DNA of 63,552 bases from NCBI GenBank assembly GCA_012728855.1, contig JAAYEH010000107.1:1-63552 (forward strand), written 5' to 3'. The stretch comes from Rhodopirellula sp. Its GTDB lineage: Bacteria; Planctomycetota; Planctomycetia; Pirellulales; Thermoguttaceae. Of the stretch, positions 23,998-32,931 are shown in pieces (position 1 is the first letter of the stretch; each line of letters opens with the position of its first letter). The notes below the pieces were generated by a model. It was not told where the DNA came from, ran no database searches, and saw only the letters and a list, made by a program, of their open reading frames with translations. Position numbers and translations under genes: made by a program.

Positions 23998-25514
23998 CCG
24001 GTTCCTCGGCAGCGCGATCAAACTGTCGCCGCGGAGTCGCCGTGTTGGTGGTGCTGTTGATGGTTTCCGTGGCGATGGCGGTGGCCTACGTAAGCATGCG
24101 TTCGCAGAGTACGGCGTTGCTCGTCCAACGCAACACCGGCTTGCGGGGGGCCGCGAGGCAGGCGGCGATGACCGGGCTGGCGGCGGCCGTCAAGTCGATG
24201 CAGAGCGCCGGCTGGGCCGGAGTGGACACAACACTCGTCCGTTCGCTCGGCCCCGGACAGCGGTTCGAGGCAACATTCACCACGGGCGACGCTTCCTTGC
24301 TGCCGGCCGATGCCGATTTCGATGAATACCCCTACCGCGTCACCCTGCTGGTGACCGGGTACGCCGCAGAGCCGACGAGGACAGGCTCGCAAGCGTCGCA
24401 CACCATTCGGGCAGTGGCCCGTCTGGTGCCGAGAAAGCTGGCCGACGAGCCGACCGGCTGGACCGACATTACCGATCACGCGTTCTGCCAGTGGGATGCG
24501 GGGGATTCTTCACTCACGGTTCCGTTCCGAGTGGAAGGCCCCGTTCGCCTTCGCGCGGAACTCGATCTGTCTGAGAGTCAACTGAAGTGGTCTGCCGACG
24601 CACGCCGGTGGTATTTCGAGGGTCTCGACTGGCTTCGCCGGAACGGTCGTCCCGACTGGCGCCCTTTTACGGGGCCGGTTCGTCTGGACTATTCCGAACA
24701 AGATTCCGATACCTTCGCGCTATTGCGCACCACTTTAGGAACAACCACCGAGGATCGTTCCAGCGTATCCTGGTTTCGCTGGTCAGCGCCGTTTTCATCG
24801 CGTACCTACCGGCTATACCCGGGAGGTAAAGTCTACAGCGTCGCAATGCTTCCCAGTAACTTGAGCGGCGCCAACTTGGAGCCCGATCCGCGGACCAATC
24901 CGTTGGGCATCTTTCTGCAAAGTGACCCATTAAGCTTCCCGGCGAACGTAACCATCCGCGGCACGATTCTGACCGTGGGATCATCGATTGCCGGCGTCGA
25001 CTTCTACGGCGCCAACGTGCGACTTCGACCTGTGGATCTTCCGCCAATGTTGCATCCCGATGCGCCCGAGGACGTTCCAATCCGGCTGCCAACGCTCGTC
25101 AGCGCGGATGACATCCTCTTTCACCGCGGTTCCCAGGCATCCATCGAAGGACTCGTCATGGCCGCCGACGACTTTACCGTGGACGACGCCCGGCAATCGG
25201 AGACGGTGATTTCGATTCGCGGCAAGATGGCGGCGAAGGACATTCGTATCGCTCGAAGAGATGAATGGGACCGCTCTTCGTCGTGGTGGCAGCTCGTCGA
25301 GTCTTTCTGGGCGCCGACGGATGAAACGGCCTTGTTTCCCATTTGGCTTCAGGTGCTCGGAATGGACCCCGAACCCCGTATCACGATCCGCCCCGATGAG
25401 CGGGAAATCCGCTATCATTGGCAGAAAGGCGACGACCCGATCTATGTTCCCCACCCGGGCGACGGCGGCCTGCGTTGGGAACTGCTGAGTTGGGTCGACA
25501 ATCCCCGGACATGA
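23994..25514 (+). CDS. GspK/PilX-like minor pilin assembly protein
   Basis: A 506-residue protein. The N-terminus (RRGVAVLVVLLMVSVAMAVAYVSMRSQS) is the divergent prepilin-like leader and helix used by GspK and PilX proteins, without a strong +5 Glu. The large C-terminal region is beta-rich, with an AADDFTVDDA segment and a long stretch resembling surface polymer-binding folds. It starts 4 bases inside the previous gene. Position after two minor pilins and before PilM fits the I-J-K order of type II secretion operons. The much larger size than classical GspK (about 320 residues) and the lineage-specific middle are notable. Confidence 0.7.
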   Translation: MTGSSAARSNCRRGVAVLVVLLMVSVAMAVAYVSMRSQSTALLVQRNTGLRGAARQAAMTGLAAAVKSMQSAGWAGVDTTLVRSLGPGQRFEATFTTGDASLLPADADFDEYPYRVTLLVTGYAAEPTRTGSQASHTIRAVARLVPRKLADEPTGWTDITDHAFCQWDAGDSSLTVPFRVEGPVRLRAELDLSESQLKWSADARRWYFEGLDWLRRNGRPDWRPFTGPVRLDYSEQDSDTFALLRTTLGTTTEDRSSVSWFRWSAPFSSRTYRLYPGGKVYSVAMLPSNLSGANLEPDPRTNPLGIFLQSDPLSFPANVTIRGTILTVGSSIAGVDFYGANVRLRPVDLPPMLHPDAPEDVPIRLPTLVSADDILFHRGSQASIEGLVMAADDFTVDDARQSETVISIRGKMAAKDIRIARRDEWDRSSSWWQLVESFWAPTDETALFPIWLQVLGMDPEPRITIRPDEREIRYHWQKGDDPIYVPHPGDGGLRWELLSWVDNPRT

Positions 25515-25537
25515 ACCAAACCGTTGAGGAGGAAACG

Positions 25538-25801
25538 ATGAATAAGTCCAAGAAGAATTGGGCTGCGGCGGTCGCCGCGTCGGCCGCGCTGTGCGGCGTG
25601 CTAAGCTTGTATCAGGCCGGCAACGCGGCGCCGCGGGGCGAACCGCCGTTCAGCAACCCGGCCGAACAACGGCTCGATCAGATCAACTACCTGAGCCAGA
25701 TCAGCGACCTGCTCAAGGAGCAGAACCGTCTGCTCAAAGAGCAAAACGCGCTGCTGAGTTCCGGAAAACTGCAGGTCGTCGTGACGCTGCCGGAAAAATA
25801 G
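25538..25801 (+). CDS. Small exported coiled-coil protein
   Basis: An 87-residue product with a good ribosome site (GAGGAGG, 5 bases upstream). Residues 1-32 form a signal peptide (AAAVAASAALCGVLSL, cleavage near GNA-AP). Residues 50-75 give a heptad-like coiled coil (LSQISDLLKEQNRLLKEQNALL). The family is not recognised. It lies inside the secretion locus, 23 bases after the GspK-like gene, so it may be a periplasmic adaptor or substrate. Confidence 0.75.
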   Translation: MNKSKKNWAAAVAASAALCGVLSLYQAGNAAPRGEPPFSNPAEQRLDQINYLSQISDLLKEQNRLLKEQNALLSSGKLQVVVTLPEK

Positions 25802-25895
25802 GCAGCGGTGAAAGAGCGGTCCCCGTATACGCCATCGCCGCGTTTATTCCGGTGGGGCGATAATTGGCGGCTACCACACATCGTGGAAAAGGCCG

Positions 25896-26121
25896 CCACC
25901 GGGCTTGCCCGGTGGAGCCAACGATTGCCAGCTAAGAAGAGCAGCCCCGAAGGGGCGTCAGGCCGGTGAAGGGGTAGAGGATTCGTAGCCCTGAAAGGGC
26001 GGAACCATGGTGCCGCGTCATCGCTTCAGGCTTGTTTCGCCCTTTCAGGGCTGCGGTTTTTCTTTTGGCCTCCGGTCCCCAGGGCTGCGCCCTGGGCTAT
26101 TGACTGGCGCCCTTTCAGGGC
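25896..26121. repeat. Array of short palindromes of several types
   Basis: Contains CCACCGGGCTTGCCCGGTGG (25896-25915), a GCCCCGAAGGGGC hairpin, GCCCTGAAAGGGC and two GCCCTTTCAGGGC copies, and CCAGGGCTGCGCCCTGG. The units are different but all are 13-20 bp perfect or near-perfect palindromes. The block abuts and probably replaces the natural upstream region of the next prepilin gene. Confidence 0.8.
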
Positions 26122-26774
26122 TACAAGTCCCTCCCAGTCCGCTCGCCCGTCGTCCCCGACAATTTGGCGCCGGCTCATTCACCGCTGCTGCGGTCCGCCG
26201 GGCCTTTACACTCGTCGAACTGCTGATCGTGATCTCGCTGATGGCCGTCCTGGCAGGGCTGGTATTGCCCAAGAGCAACGTCACCCTTCGCGACCAGTTG
26301 CGATCCACCGCGCAGGTTCTGGCGGCCGATCTGGCCTATGCTCGCAGCCTCGCCGTCACCAACGTCAGCCACTACCGAGTGACACTCGACTTCAAACGGC
26401 AACGCTACGTCCTCGAGCATACCGGCGCGAATCCCAGCCTGGAGCACTTGCCCGCCTCGCCTTTCCGGGATCCCAATGACCCGTCTGACCAGCACATCGT
26501 CAAGCTCGACGAACTACCGCATCTGGGAGTGCCGGTTCGGCTAGAAGCGGCGGGAACCTATGGCGGCACGATCCGCAAAACTGATATCGTGGAATTCGAC
26601 CCCCTCGGAGGGACTGCGGCGAGCGGGTATACGCGGCTGTGGCTTTCCGCCGGCGATGGGGCGGCCAAGCGGTACTTTCTGCTGTGGGTCAATCCGGTGA
26701 CCGGGCTGGTCGCCTGGGACGAGGCATCGAGCTTCACCGCGGTCGCGCCGCCGGACTCGCTTGTCGAGTGGTGA
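26100..26774 (+). CDS. Prepilin-like protein (GspH-like), start uncertain
   Basis: A pseudopilin with the classic leader junction RRAFTLVELLIVISLMAVLAGLVLP, including Glu5 and the hydrophobic helix, followed by a region (RDQLRSTAQVLAADLAYARSLAVTN) very like GspH/FimT minor pilins, which act in the pseudopilus tip. About 190 residues follow the cleavage point. The true start is not clear: only a TTG at 26100 and an ATG at 26007 are in frame, both within repeat DNA, and a typical ribosome site is absent. The repeat array may have displaced the original leader start. It is followed by a palindrome and then PilM. Confidence 0.75.
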   Translation: MTGALSGLQVPPSPLARRPRQFGAGSFTAAAVRRAFTLVELLIVISLMAVLAGLVLPKSNVTLRDQLRSTAQVLAADLAYARSLAVTNVSHYRVTLDFKRQRYVLEHTGANPSLEHLPASPFRDPNDPSDQHIVKLDELPHLGVPVRLEAAGTYGGTIRKTDIVEFDPLGGTAASGYTRLWLSAGDGAAKRYFLLWVNPVTGLVAWDEASSFTAVAPPDSLVEW

Positions 26775-26786
26775 GGATCGCGATCC

Positions 26787-26847
26787 GTGGGGCAGGTTTG
26801 CAAACTGCCATCGTTGTTCTACGCGGCAGGTTGCAGACCTGCCCCAC
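26787..26847. repeat. GGGCAGGTTTGC hairpin pair
   Basis: Outer arms GTGGGGCAGGTTTGCA and TGCAGACCTGCCCCAC are complementary apart from one mismatch; the left arm also contains its own GGCAGTTTGC-type hairpin (GGCAGGTTTGCAAACTGCC). It lies in the space between the prepilin gene and pilM. The related palindrome GACGGTTTGCCAAACCGTC occurs inside the secretin gene. Confidence 0.8.
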
Positions 26848-26899
26848 AAATGCGCCGTATGCTTGACCAGGGCACGAAAACGCTTTGGTGGGGGAACGT

Positions 26900-27943
26900 A
26901 TGGTCGGGATCTTTCGTGGTCGGCGGTGCGGGCCGATCGGAATCGATATCGGGAGCCGGTCGGTCAAGCTTTTGCAGTTGTCGGCCGACCGCGCCCGCGT
27001 CTGCGAGGCCGCTCGCTGGGATCTTGCCGCCGACGCATCCCAGCGCGACGAGGAGATCGTCCGCGCCATTCAACAGGCTCGCCAAAGGCGAGCCTTCCAC
27101 GGGCGCGACGCCGTGTTCTGCCTCGGCGGCGATGCGCTGTTCGTTCAGAACATCCGCGTACCCCAGGCCTCCGGCGATGAACTCAGTCGCATCGTCTGCA
27201 GCGAGGCCGCCGGTCGCTTGCCGTTCGCCGGCGAAGAGGCGGAGATGCGGTTCGTGGAGGCTGCCGACGTCCGCCAAGGCGACACGGTCCGGCGCGAGGT
27301 CATTCTCATGGCGTGCCGGCGAGCGGTGCTCCAGCGGATCGGCTCCATAGCCGAAGCGGCTGGACTGAACCCGGTGGCGATCGATCCCGAACCGGGCGCG
27401 CTGCTGCGGTGTTACACCAGGCAGTTCCGTCGCGACGAGGACCAGCAACAGTGCTCATTGCTGCTCGATCTCGGAGCCAGCGGCGCCGTCGTGGTCATCG
27501 CCCGTGGACCCGACGCGATGTTTATCAAGTATCTTGAGATCGGCGCGCGGCATTTTGACGAAGCGGTGGCCAGCCACTTGAAGGTCTCGATCGACGACGC
27601 GACCGCGCTGAGGCGTCACAACGGCGACCGCCGCGGCGATCAACGCGACCCGGAAATCACCCGCGGCATCGCCGAGTCGGTCCGCCCGGTGCTGGAGCGG
27701 CTGGTCGGCGAGTTGTCGATGTGCATCCGCTATTACAGCGTTACGTTCCGCGGTCAGTCTTTGACGCGAGTGGTCGTCGGAGGCGGCGAGGCGACATCGC
27801 AGCTCGTCGAGTGGCTCGCGAAACGGCTGGATATTCCCTGCGAGTTGGGCGATCCGCTGCGGATATTCCAAAAGCCGGACTTCCCGGGACGGATTGGTCA
27901 GTGGGGTGTTGCCGTCGGTCTCGCCCTGCGCGAGGTCCGTTGA
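26900..27943 (+). CDS. pilM: PilM-like actin-fold assembly protein
   Basis: A 347-residue cytoplasmic protein of the FtsA/PilM actin-like ATPase family. It opens with PIGIDIGSRSVKLLQL, the phosphate-1 loop, and has SLLLDLGASGAVVVIARG (second phosphate loop) and RVVVGGGEATSQLVEWL (adenosine motif). PilM anchors the inner-membrane PilN/O dimer in type IV pili; in type II secretion the equivalent is the GspL cytoplasmic domain. The ATG at 26900 has GGGGG about 6-10 bases upstream; a TTG start five codons earlier is less likely. The next gene, pilN-like, starts 21 bases downstream. Confidence 0.85.
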   Translation: MVGIFRGRRCGPIGIDIGSRSVKLLQLSADRARVCEAARWDLAADASQRDEEIVRAIQQARQRRAFHGRDAVFCLGGDALFVQNIRVPQASGDELSRIVCSEAAGRLPFAGEEAEMRFVEAADVRQGDTVRREVILMACRRAVLQRIGSIAEAAGLNPVAIDPEPGALLRCYTRQFRRDEDQQQCSLLLDLGASGAVVVIARGPDAMFIKYLEIGARHFDEAVASHLKVSIDDATALRRHNGDRRGDQRDPEITRGIAESVRPVLERLVGELSMCIRYYSVTFRGQSLTRVVVGGGEATSQLVEWLAKRLDIPCELGDPLRIFQKPDFPGRIGQWGVAVGLALREVR

Positions 27944-27964
27944 AACACCCGACGAGGCGACGTT

Positions 27965-28696
27965 ATGAACGACCTTGATTTCCTTCCCCTTGAGTATCGA
28001 CAGCGCCACGACCGCCGGCGGCGGCAGAAGTGGCGCAATATCGCCATCGGTCTGGTGGGGCTGCTGGCCGCGGCGACCGCCTGCCATCAGCAGCTCGCTC
28101 GCCGCCAACTGCTCGAACGTCTGGCCGAGGTGACGCCGCAATACGAGCGGGTGATCGAGCAGACCCAGCAGCTCGGGCGGCTCCAGTCGGAACTGGCCGC
28201 GGCAAGAGTCGACGCCGAGCTGTTCACATATCTCCGGCACCCCTGGCCAAGGACGCAGATCCTCGCCGCGCTATTGACGGAGCTTCCCGAGGAGATCGGC
28301 TTCACCAAGCTCGATATCCGGCGGCAGGCGCAGCCGGTCCGGCCGGGCGGCGAACACGATCCCCTTTCCGCATTGTCGCCGCAGGCCGGGTCGCCGGCGG
28401 TCGAGCGACCCGCCGCCATCGATCAAACCAGACTGCGGCAGCAATACGATCGCGCCCGGACGGTTGTCGCCATCGAAGGGCTTGCCAGCGACAGTTCCGC
28501 GTTGCACCAATACCTCAGCAGGATGAACCGGTCGGAATTCTTCCCGCAGGCGGAACTCGAATCGCTGGAGGCGGATCGGCTGGGCGAAGAGCCGATGTTG
28601 CGATTCCAGGCCACGCTCGTCGTGTGTCCCGGTTACGGTATGCCGCACGGGCCCGCCCCGGCGCTCCGAGAACCCGTTGCAGCGCTGGGGCAGTAG
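27965..28696 (+). CDS. pilN: PilN-like inner-membrane assembly protein
   Basis: A 243-residue protein with the canonical PilN beginning NDLDFLPLEYRQRHDRRRRQ, one transmembrane helix (about residues 25-42) and a periplasmic coiled-coil region (ERVIEQTQQLGRLQSEL) leading to a ferredoxin-like fold. It is expected to bind PilM through its N-terminal peptide and to dimerise with PilO. It sits between pilM and the pilO-like gene, 11 bases from the latter. Confidence 0.82.
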   Translation: MNDLDFLPLEYRQRHDRRRRQKWRNIAIGLVGLLAAATACHQQLARRQLLERLAEVTPQYERVIEQTQQLGRLQSELAAARVDAELFTYLRHPWPRTQILAALLTELPEEIGFTKLDIRRQAQPVRPGGEHDPLSALSPQAGSPAVERPAAIDQTRLRQQYDRARTVVAIEGLASDSSALHQYLSRMNRSEFFPQAELESLEADRLGEEPMLRFQATLVVCPGYGMPHGPAPALREPVAALGQ

Positions 28697-28707
28697 AGGA
28701 GAACAGT

Positions 28708-29274
28708 ATGAAGACAAGCATCGCGACCGGCGACTGGATCATCCCGCTTGTGATCGGTGTCGGGGCCGCCGCGTACCTGACGGGCATCTTCTTGCCGGGG
28801 CAGCGAGCGCTGGGACGGCTGCGAGAGGATCTGGCTTCGAAAAAAGCGCTGGTTGCCCAGACCGGCGACCTGTCGCCCGCCATCGTCGCCACACACGACG
28901 AACTCGAAAACACGCTTGGCTACAACCGTAGCTGGTCCGAAGCCGCGCCGAAGCCTGGCGACGTATCCGATCTCTTCGGACGGATCACGACCGCGGCGAA
29001 GGACGCCGGGCTGAAAACCACCCGCTTCGATCCGGAGCCGATCGAAACGCTCGAGCGGATTTGCAGGATTCCGGTCTCGCTGGGCTGTGAGGGAACCTTT
29101 TCCCAGGTTTGCCAGTTTCTTCACAGCCTGGAGAACCTTCCCCAGACGATCTGGATCAACAGCCTTCAAATGGAAGCGAATGCAAAGGACGAGGGATCTG
29201 TCCGGTTCGAGGTGACGTTGGAGATCTTTGCCGATAATCCCAATACTTCCGATCAGGTCAACCGTGCCGATTAG
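28708..29274 (+). CDS. pilO: PilO-like inner-membrane assembly protein
   Basis: A 188-residue protein with one N-terminal helix (WIIPLVIGVGAAAYLTGIF), then a coiled coil and a PilO-type ferredoxin-like domain (LFGRITTAAKDAGLKTTRFDPEP, FSQVCQFLHSLENLPQTIWI). The FLHSLENLPQTIWI pattern is characteristic of PilO proteins. The ATG at 28708 follows AGAGGAGAAC with good spacing; the longer open frame upstream merely overlaps the PilN-like gene. Confidence 0.85.
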   Translation: MKTSIATGDWIIPLVIGVGAAAYLTGIFLPGQRALGRLREDLASKKALVAQTGDLSPAIVATHDELENTLGYNRSWSEAAPKPGDVSDLFGRITTAAKDAGLKTTRFDPEPIETLERICRIPVSLGCEGTFSQVCQFLHSLENLPQTIWINSLQMEANAKDEGSVRFEVTLEIFADNPNTSDQVNRAD

Positions 29275-29299
29275 CCGATAAGAGAGGAGACGGACGGAA

Positions 29300-29998
29300 G
29301 TGGGACGCATCCCCGCAACCGCTCGTATGACGAAGGTGACAAACAGCAAGTGGATCAAGCGGTTACGTCGTGAGATTACGGCAAAACCGAAAAAGGCGGC
29401 GATTCTCGGGATTCTCCTTCTAGTGGCGGTGTACTTCTGGTTTCCGCTCATCAGGGGGTGGATGCCCGGCGGGCAATCCGGTGTGGCAAACGAGTCGGGG
29501 TCAGTAACCCAATCGCAGGTGGCGGATACCGTTCTTCAATCGGCAACCGGCACGACCTCGTTGTCGAACAACGTGCCCGTGCCACCGTGGCAACAGTTGG
29601 CCGCCTGGATGGAAGCGGACCCTCGCAAGGCGCCGGCGATGAACCGGGTTGGCGCGCGTGATCCGTTTCACCCCGGATCGATGCGGGTCGCCGAAACGGT
29701 CGAAAAAAAGGAGGAACCCCAGGTGGAAGCGGCCTCGGTTTGGACGCCGGCGACGTTGGGGTTGCAGGTATCGAGTACCGTGGTGGGGCCACGAAGGAGT
29801 GTTGCGTTGATCAACGGCAGAACCTATGCCGCTGGCGATACGATTGAAATGTCGCAAGCCGGGCAGCCAATCACTGTGACTCTCGCGGAGGTTCTATCGG
29901 GCGGCGTTGTCGTTGAAGCCGGAGCGGAGCGAATCGAACTGACGATTCCCCAGCGCGCAATGACGGGCAGAATGGAACTGGTGGGCAGCGGAGAATAA
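29300..29998 (+). CDS. PilP/GspC-like inner-membrane protein
   Basis: A 232-residue protein: a basic N-terminus, a transmembrane helix (AILGILLLVAVYFWFPL, about residues 34-50), a disordered Ser/Thr/Pro-rich linker, then a compact beta-domain (LGLQVSSTVVGPRRSVALINGRTYAAGDTI) like the homology region of GspC and the C-domain of PilP that touches the secretin. The GTG at 29300 is supported by an upstream GGAG; an ATG at 29327 is the alternative. It lies between the PilO-like gene and the secretin gene, the expected place for such a bridge. Confidence 0.72.
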   Translation: MGRIPATARMTKVTNSKWIKRLRREITAKPKKAAILGILLLVAVYFWFPLIRGWMPGGQSGVANESGSVTQSQVADTVLQSATGTTSLSNNVPVPPWQQLAAWMEADPRKAPAMNRVGARDPFHPGSMRVAETVEKKEEPQVEAASVWTPATLGLQVSSTVVGPRRSVALINGRTYAAGDTIEMSQAGQPITVTLAEVLSGGVVVEAGAERIELTIPQRAMTGRMELVGSGE

Positions 29999-30061
29999 GC
30001 ATTGGCGAAAGGATAGGTGTCGCACTTATCGGGGGCCGACCCCTTCTTGGTCCGCTCTGCC

Positions 30062-32275
30062 ATGAAATCACGGATGATTATGGGACGACTTGGCCGGATT
30101 CTGCTGCTCGGTGTATTCGCCGCACTCGGTGTGGGCCTGGCAATTGCCGTCGGGCTGTCTCAATCCCCGCCGGCGCGATTGTCCGATTCCGAGATCGCTC
30201 TTGCTGTGAAGCAACCTGCAGAAAGCAATCCGCCCGCAGGACGCAGTGGCATTCCGTCCGAGACGGTTTGCCAAACCGTCCTACCAGGCTGCGACGGCAA
30301 CTCGATTCCCGCAAGTCGCCAAGATGATGAAGGGCCGGGCAGCGAAACATCCGAGCTTCCCCAGCGGCGTAATTCAATCTCCGCCCTGATTCCGGTGGAA
30401 CCACACGCGTTGCAAGCGGCCGAAGCGAATGCGGGGGGCGCCGACGAGCGGATTCAGAAGGCGCTGGAATACCTGCAACAACGGCTTCAACCGCAGCAGG
30501 GTGCTGGCGAACCGGAGGCTCTGCCCGCGCCGACGCCCCAGCCCGCTCCCATTCCGAAAACCGATCTGCGAAATCCGGCCGGCGCCGCCCGCAACCGCAT
30601 CCGTCGCTCTTTCGACGGCGAAGGGGACGAGCACCTGTCGATCCATATCCAGGACAGCGATCTCCGGGAAGTGCTCGAGATGCTCGGCGAGCAGGGCGGC
30701 CTGAATATCCTGGCCGGCAACAGCGTTCAGGGCAAGGTATCGGCCAGTTTGAACGACGTGGACATCGACGGCGCGCTGGGCGCGATCCTTCGCTCCACCG
30801 GCTATTCCGCCCGCCGCGAAGGAAAATTCATCTACGTGGGCACGCCGGAGGACTTCGACGCGATGGCGAAGACGCTCGACGTCGTCGGCACCCGCGTCTA
30901 CCGGCCCAACTATCTCACCGCCACCGATCTGCAAACATTGATTACGCCGCTGTTGACGCCGACGACGGGTGTGTGCAGCATCTCCGCCCCGGCGGAAATC
31001 GGCATCGGCACCGACGACGACCTGGTGGGGGGCAACGGTTTCGCCGGCATCGACGTCGTGCTGGTCCGCGACTACGAAGCGGTCCTGGCTCAGGTGGACC
31101 AGGTGGTCAACGAGGTGGATATCCGCCCCATGCAGGTGGCCATCGAGGCGATGATTCTCAGTGTCCGCTTGGCCGATACCGACAAATTCGGCGTCAACTT
31201 CGAATTGCTGCGAGATGAGCCCGACACGAAATTCGGCTGGGGGATGCCGCTGGCAAGCCTGGCCGATTTGAAGTTCACCGACGGCGGCCTCAAGTTCGGC
31301 TTCCTCGACAAGAGCCTCGGCGCTTTTCTCGACGCGCTGGAAACGATCGGCGACACCAACGTCATCGCCACTCCGCGGGTTCTCGTGCTTAACAAGCACC
31401 GCGCCGATATCCTCATCGGCAAGGAGGAAGGTTACGTCAGCACGACGCAGACAGAGACGGCGCGAACACAATCGATCGAGTTCCTCGACATCGGCGCGCA
31501 ACTGCGACTGCGGCCCTTCATTTCCCCCGACGGCTTGATCCGTATGGAGGTGCATCCGGAACTGTCCGACGGCAACGTCCGCGAGTTGGCCGGCTTCACC
31601 GTGCCCCGCAAGGACGTGACCAAGGTGACCACGAACATCATGGTCCGCGACGGCTGCACCGTGGTCATCGGCGGGCTGATGCGCAATCAATTGGAGACGA
31701 CCACCAGACAGGTTCCCTTCTTCGGCAGCCTGCCGGTGGTCGGAGTAGCCTTCCGCAACGTCGATGAGAAGATCAGCCGCGAAGAGGTCATCGTTCTGAT
31801 CACGCCGCGGATCGTCTACGAGCCACAGACATGTTGTGAAGGGGAGAGGCAGGCCTTCGAGTTCACACGCCGCCAGGACATCTACGCCGATCAAATGAGC
31901 ATCGCGGGCAAACGTTCGATCGGCCGCCGCTATGCGCGGATGGCCGAGCAGGCCTGGCAGGCAGGCGATACCGCCCGCGCCATGCGATTCGCCGACCTGT
32001 CCGTCCATTTCGATCCGCTCAACCGCGAGTCGATCGAGTTGCGGAGCCAAATCGCAGCAGCCGAGATGGGCGGAGGCCGTGTGATTCGCGACCCGTCGAT
32101 CGCCGGTCCCGCCGCCCTACCGCCCCATACCGAGACTTTCATCGCGCCGGAGGCGCCGGCGGTGCTCGAAGGACAACCCAATGCGCCGCTGCCCCCCACA
32201 ACACCGCTGCACCCGCGCGATCCGGGGATACCGGGAACGCACAGAGACATCATTCGTCCCGGGAGTCTGCAATGA
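30062..32275 (+). CDS. Secretin (GspD/PilQ family)
   Basis: A 737-residue outer-membrane channel protein. It has an N-terminal hydrophobic segment (GRILLLGVFAALGVGLAIAV), a long low-complexity linker, an N0/STN-like domain (LSIHIQDSDLREVLEMLGEQGGLNIL and DIDGALGAILRSTGYSARREG), an N-domain, and the secretin core ending in VPFFGSLPVVGVAFRNVDEKISREEVIVLITPRI, the hallmark of the family. The last 130 residues include a short TPR-like helix pair (AEQAWQAGDTARAMRFADLSV) and a Pro-rich tail. A 19-bp palindrome at 30262-30280 is coded within the linker. The GspD-style C-domain with PilM/N/O neighbours makes a hybrid locus. Its stop overlaps the next start by 4 bases. Confidence 0.92.
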   Translation: MKSRMIMGRLGRILLLGVFAALGVGLAIAVGLSQSPPARLSDSEIALAVKQPAESNPPAGRSGIPSETVCQTVLPGCDGNSIPASRQDDEGPGSETSELPQRRNSISALIPVEPHALQAAEANAGGADERIQKALEYLQQRLQPQQGAGEPEALPAPTPQPAPIPKTDLRNPAGAARNRIRRSFDGEGDEHLSIHIQDSDLREVLEMLGEQGGLNILAGNSVQGKVSASLNDVDIDGALGAILRSTGYSARREGKFIYVGTPEDFDAMAKTLDVVGTRVYRPNYLTATDLQTLITPLLTPTTGVCSISAPAEIGIGTDDDLVGGNGFAGIDVVLVRDYEAVLAQVDQVVNEVDIRPMQVAIEAMILSVRLADTDKFGVNFELLRDEPDTKFGWGMPLASLADLKFTDGGLKFGFLDKSLGAFLDALETIGDTNVIATPRVLVLNKHRADILIGKEEGYVSTTQTETARTQSIEFLDIGAQLRLRPFISPDGLIRMEVHPELSDGNVRELAGFTVPRKDVTKVTTNIMVRDGCTVVIGGLMRNQLETTTRQVPFFGSLPVVGVAFRNVDEKISREEVIVLITPRIVYEPQTCCEGERQAFEFTRRQDIYADQMSIAGKRSIGRRYARMAEQAWQAGDTARAMRFADLSVHFDPLNRESIELRSQIAAAEMGGGRVIRDPSIAGPAALPPHTETFIAPEAPAVLEGQPNAPLPPTTPLHPRDPGIPGTHRDIIRPGSLQ

Positions 32276-32889
32276 CGCGGCCGCGCGATTTTCGCCTTGC
32301 ACTGGGCGCAGCTTTGTTTGTCGTATCGCTGGCGGGTTGCCGGGCATTGGAGCCTTTGCGGCCGAAGGCGGAAGACGTGACGGTCGATCGCCGGCAGCGC
32401 AAGGCGGAGATGCTGGAACAGTTCCAAGAGCAGCGCGATTTCGCCGATCTCCGCATGGCCCGAGAGCAATGCCAACGCGGCGATCTGCCCGGCTGCGACG
32501 CCACATTGGCGCGCATCCTCGGCCGCACCCCCGACCAGATCGAGGCCAAGCTGCTGCTGGCCGAGTTGCGGCTGGAACAAGGACGGGGCGGGGAGGTGCT
32601 TGCCGATCTGAAGTCGCTCGCGGAGAATCGCCCCGACGACGCGCATGTGCAGTATCTCACCGCAACGGTTCTGGACGCCTGCGGCGACACGCAAGCGGCG
32701 ATTCCCTACTATGCCCAAGCGGCCCGCTTGGCGCCGGCGAACGAGTTGTATGCGCAGAGCCACCTCGCCGCCGGGCAACCGGTGGTCCGTCTGGCTTCGG
32801 CCGGCAACGAGACGTCTGGTCGCGCGGCGGGCTCGCCCGAGAGACCGTCTCCTTGCTTCGGGGGGACGAGAAGGGTAGAATCCAGGTAG
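32272..32889 (+). CDS. TPR lipoprotein of the secretion locus
   Basis: A 205-residue protein with a lipoprotein signal (LGAALFVVSLAGC, lipobox LAGC at about residues 20-23), so it should be lipid-anchored. The mature part has helical TPR-like repeats (MAREQCQRGDLPGCDATLARIL, KLLLAELRLEQGRGGEVLADLKS, TVLDACGDTQAAIPYYAQAARLAPAN). It overlaps the secretin gene by 4 bases (ATGA), so it may be its pilotin-like or assembly partner, analogous to PilF/PilW; this role is inferred. The last 40 residues are low complexity. Confidence 0.8.
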   Translation: MTRPRDFRLALGAALFVVSLAGCRALEPLRPKAEDVTVDRRQRKAEMLEQFQEQRDFADLRMAREQCQRGDLPGCDATLARILGRTPDQIEAKLLLAELRLEQGRGGEVLADLKSLAENRPDDAHVQYLTATVLDACGDTQAAIPYYAQAARLAPANELYAQSHLAAGQPVVRLASAGNETSGRAAGSPERPSPCFGGTRRVESR

Positions 32890-32931
32890 ACTACCAGTGG
32901 TCGGTTTCTCCTGCCGTAGCGTGTTGCGACA

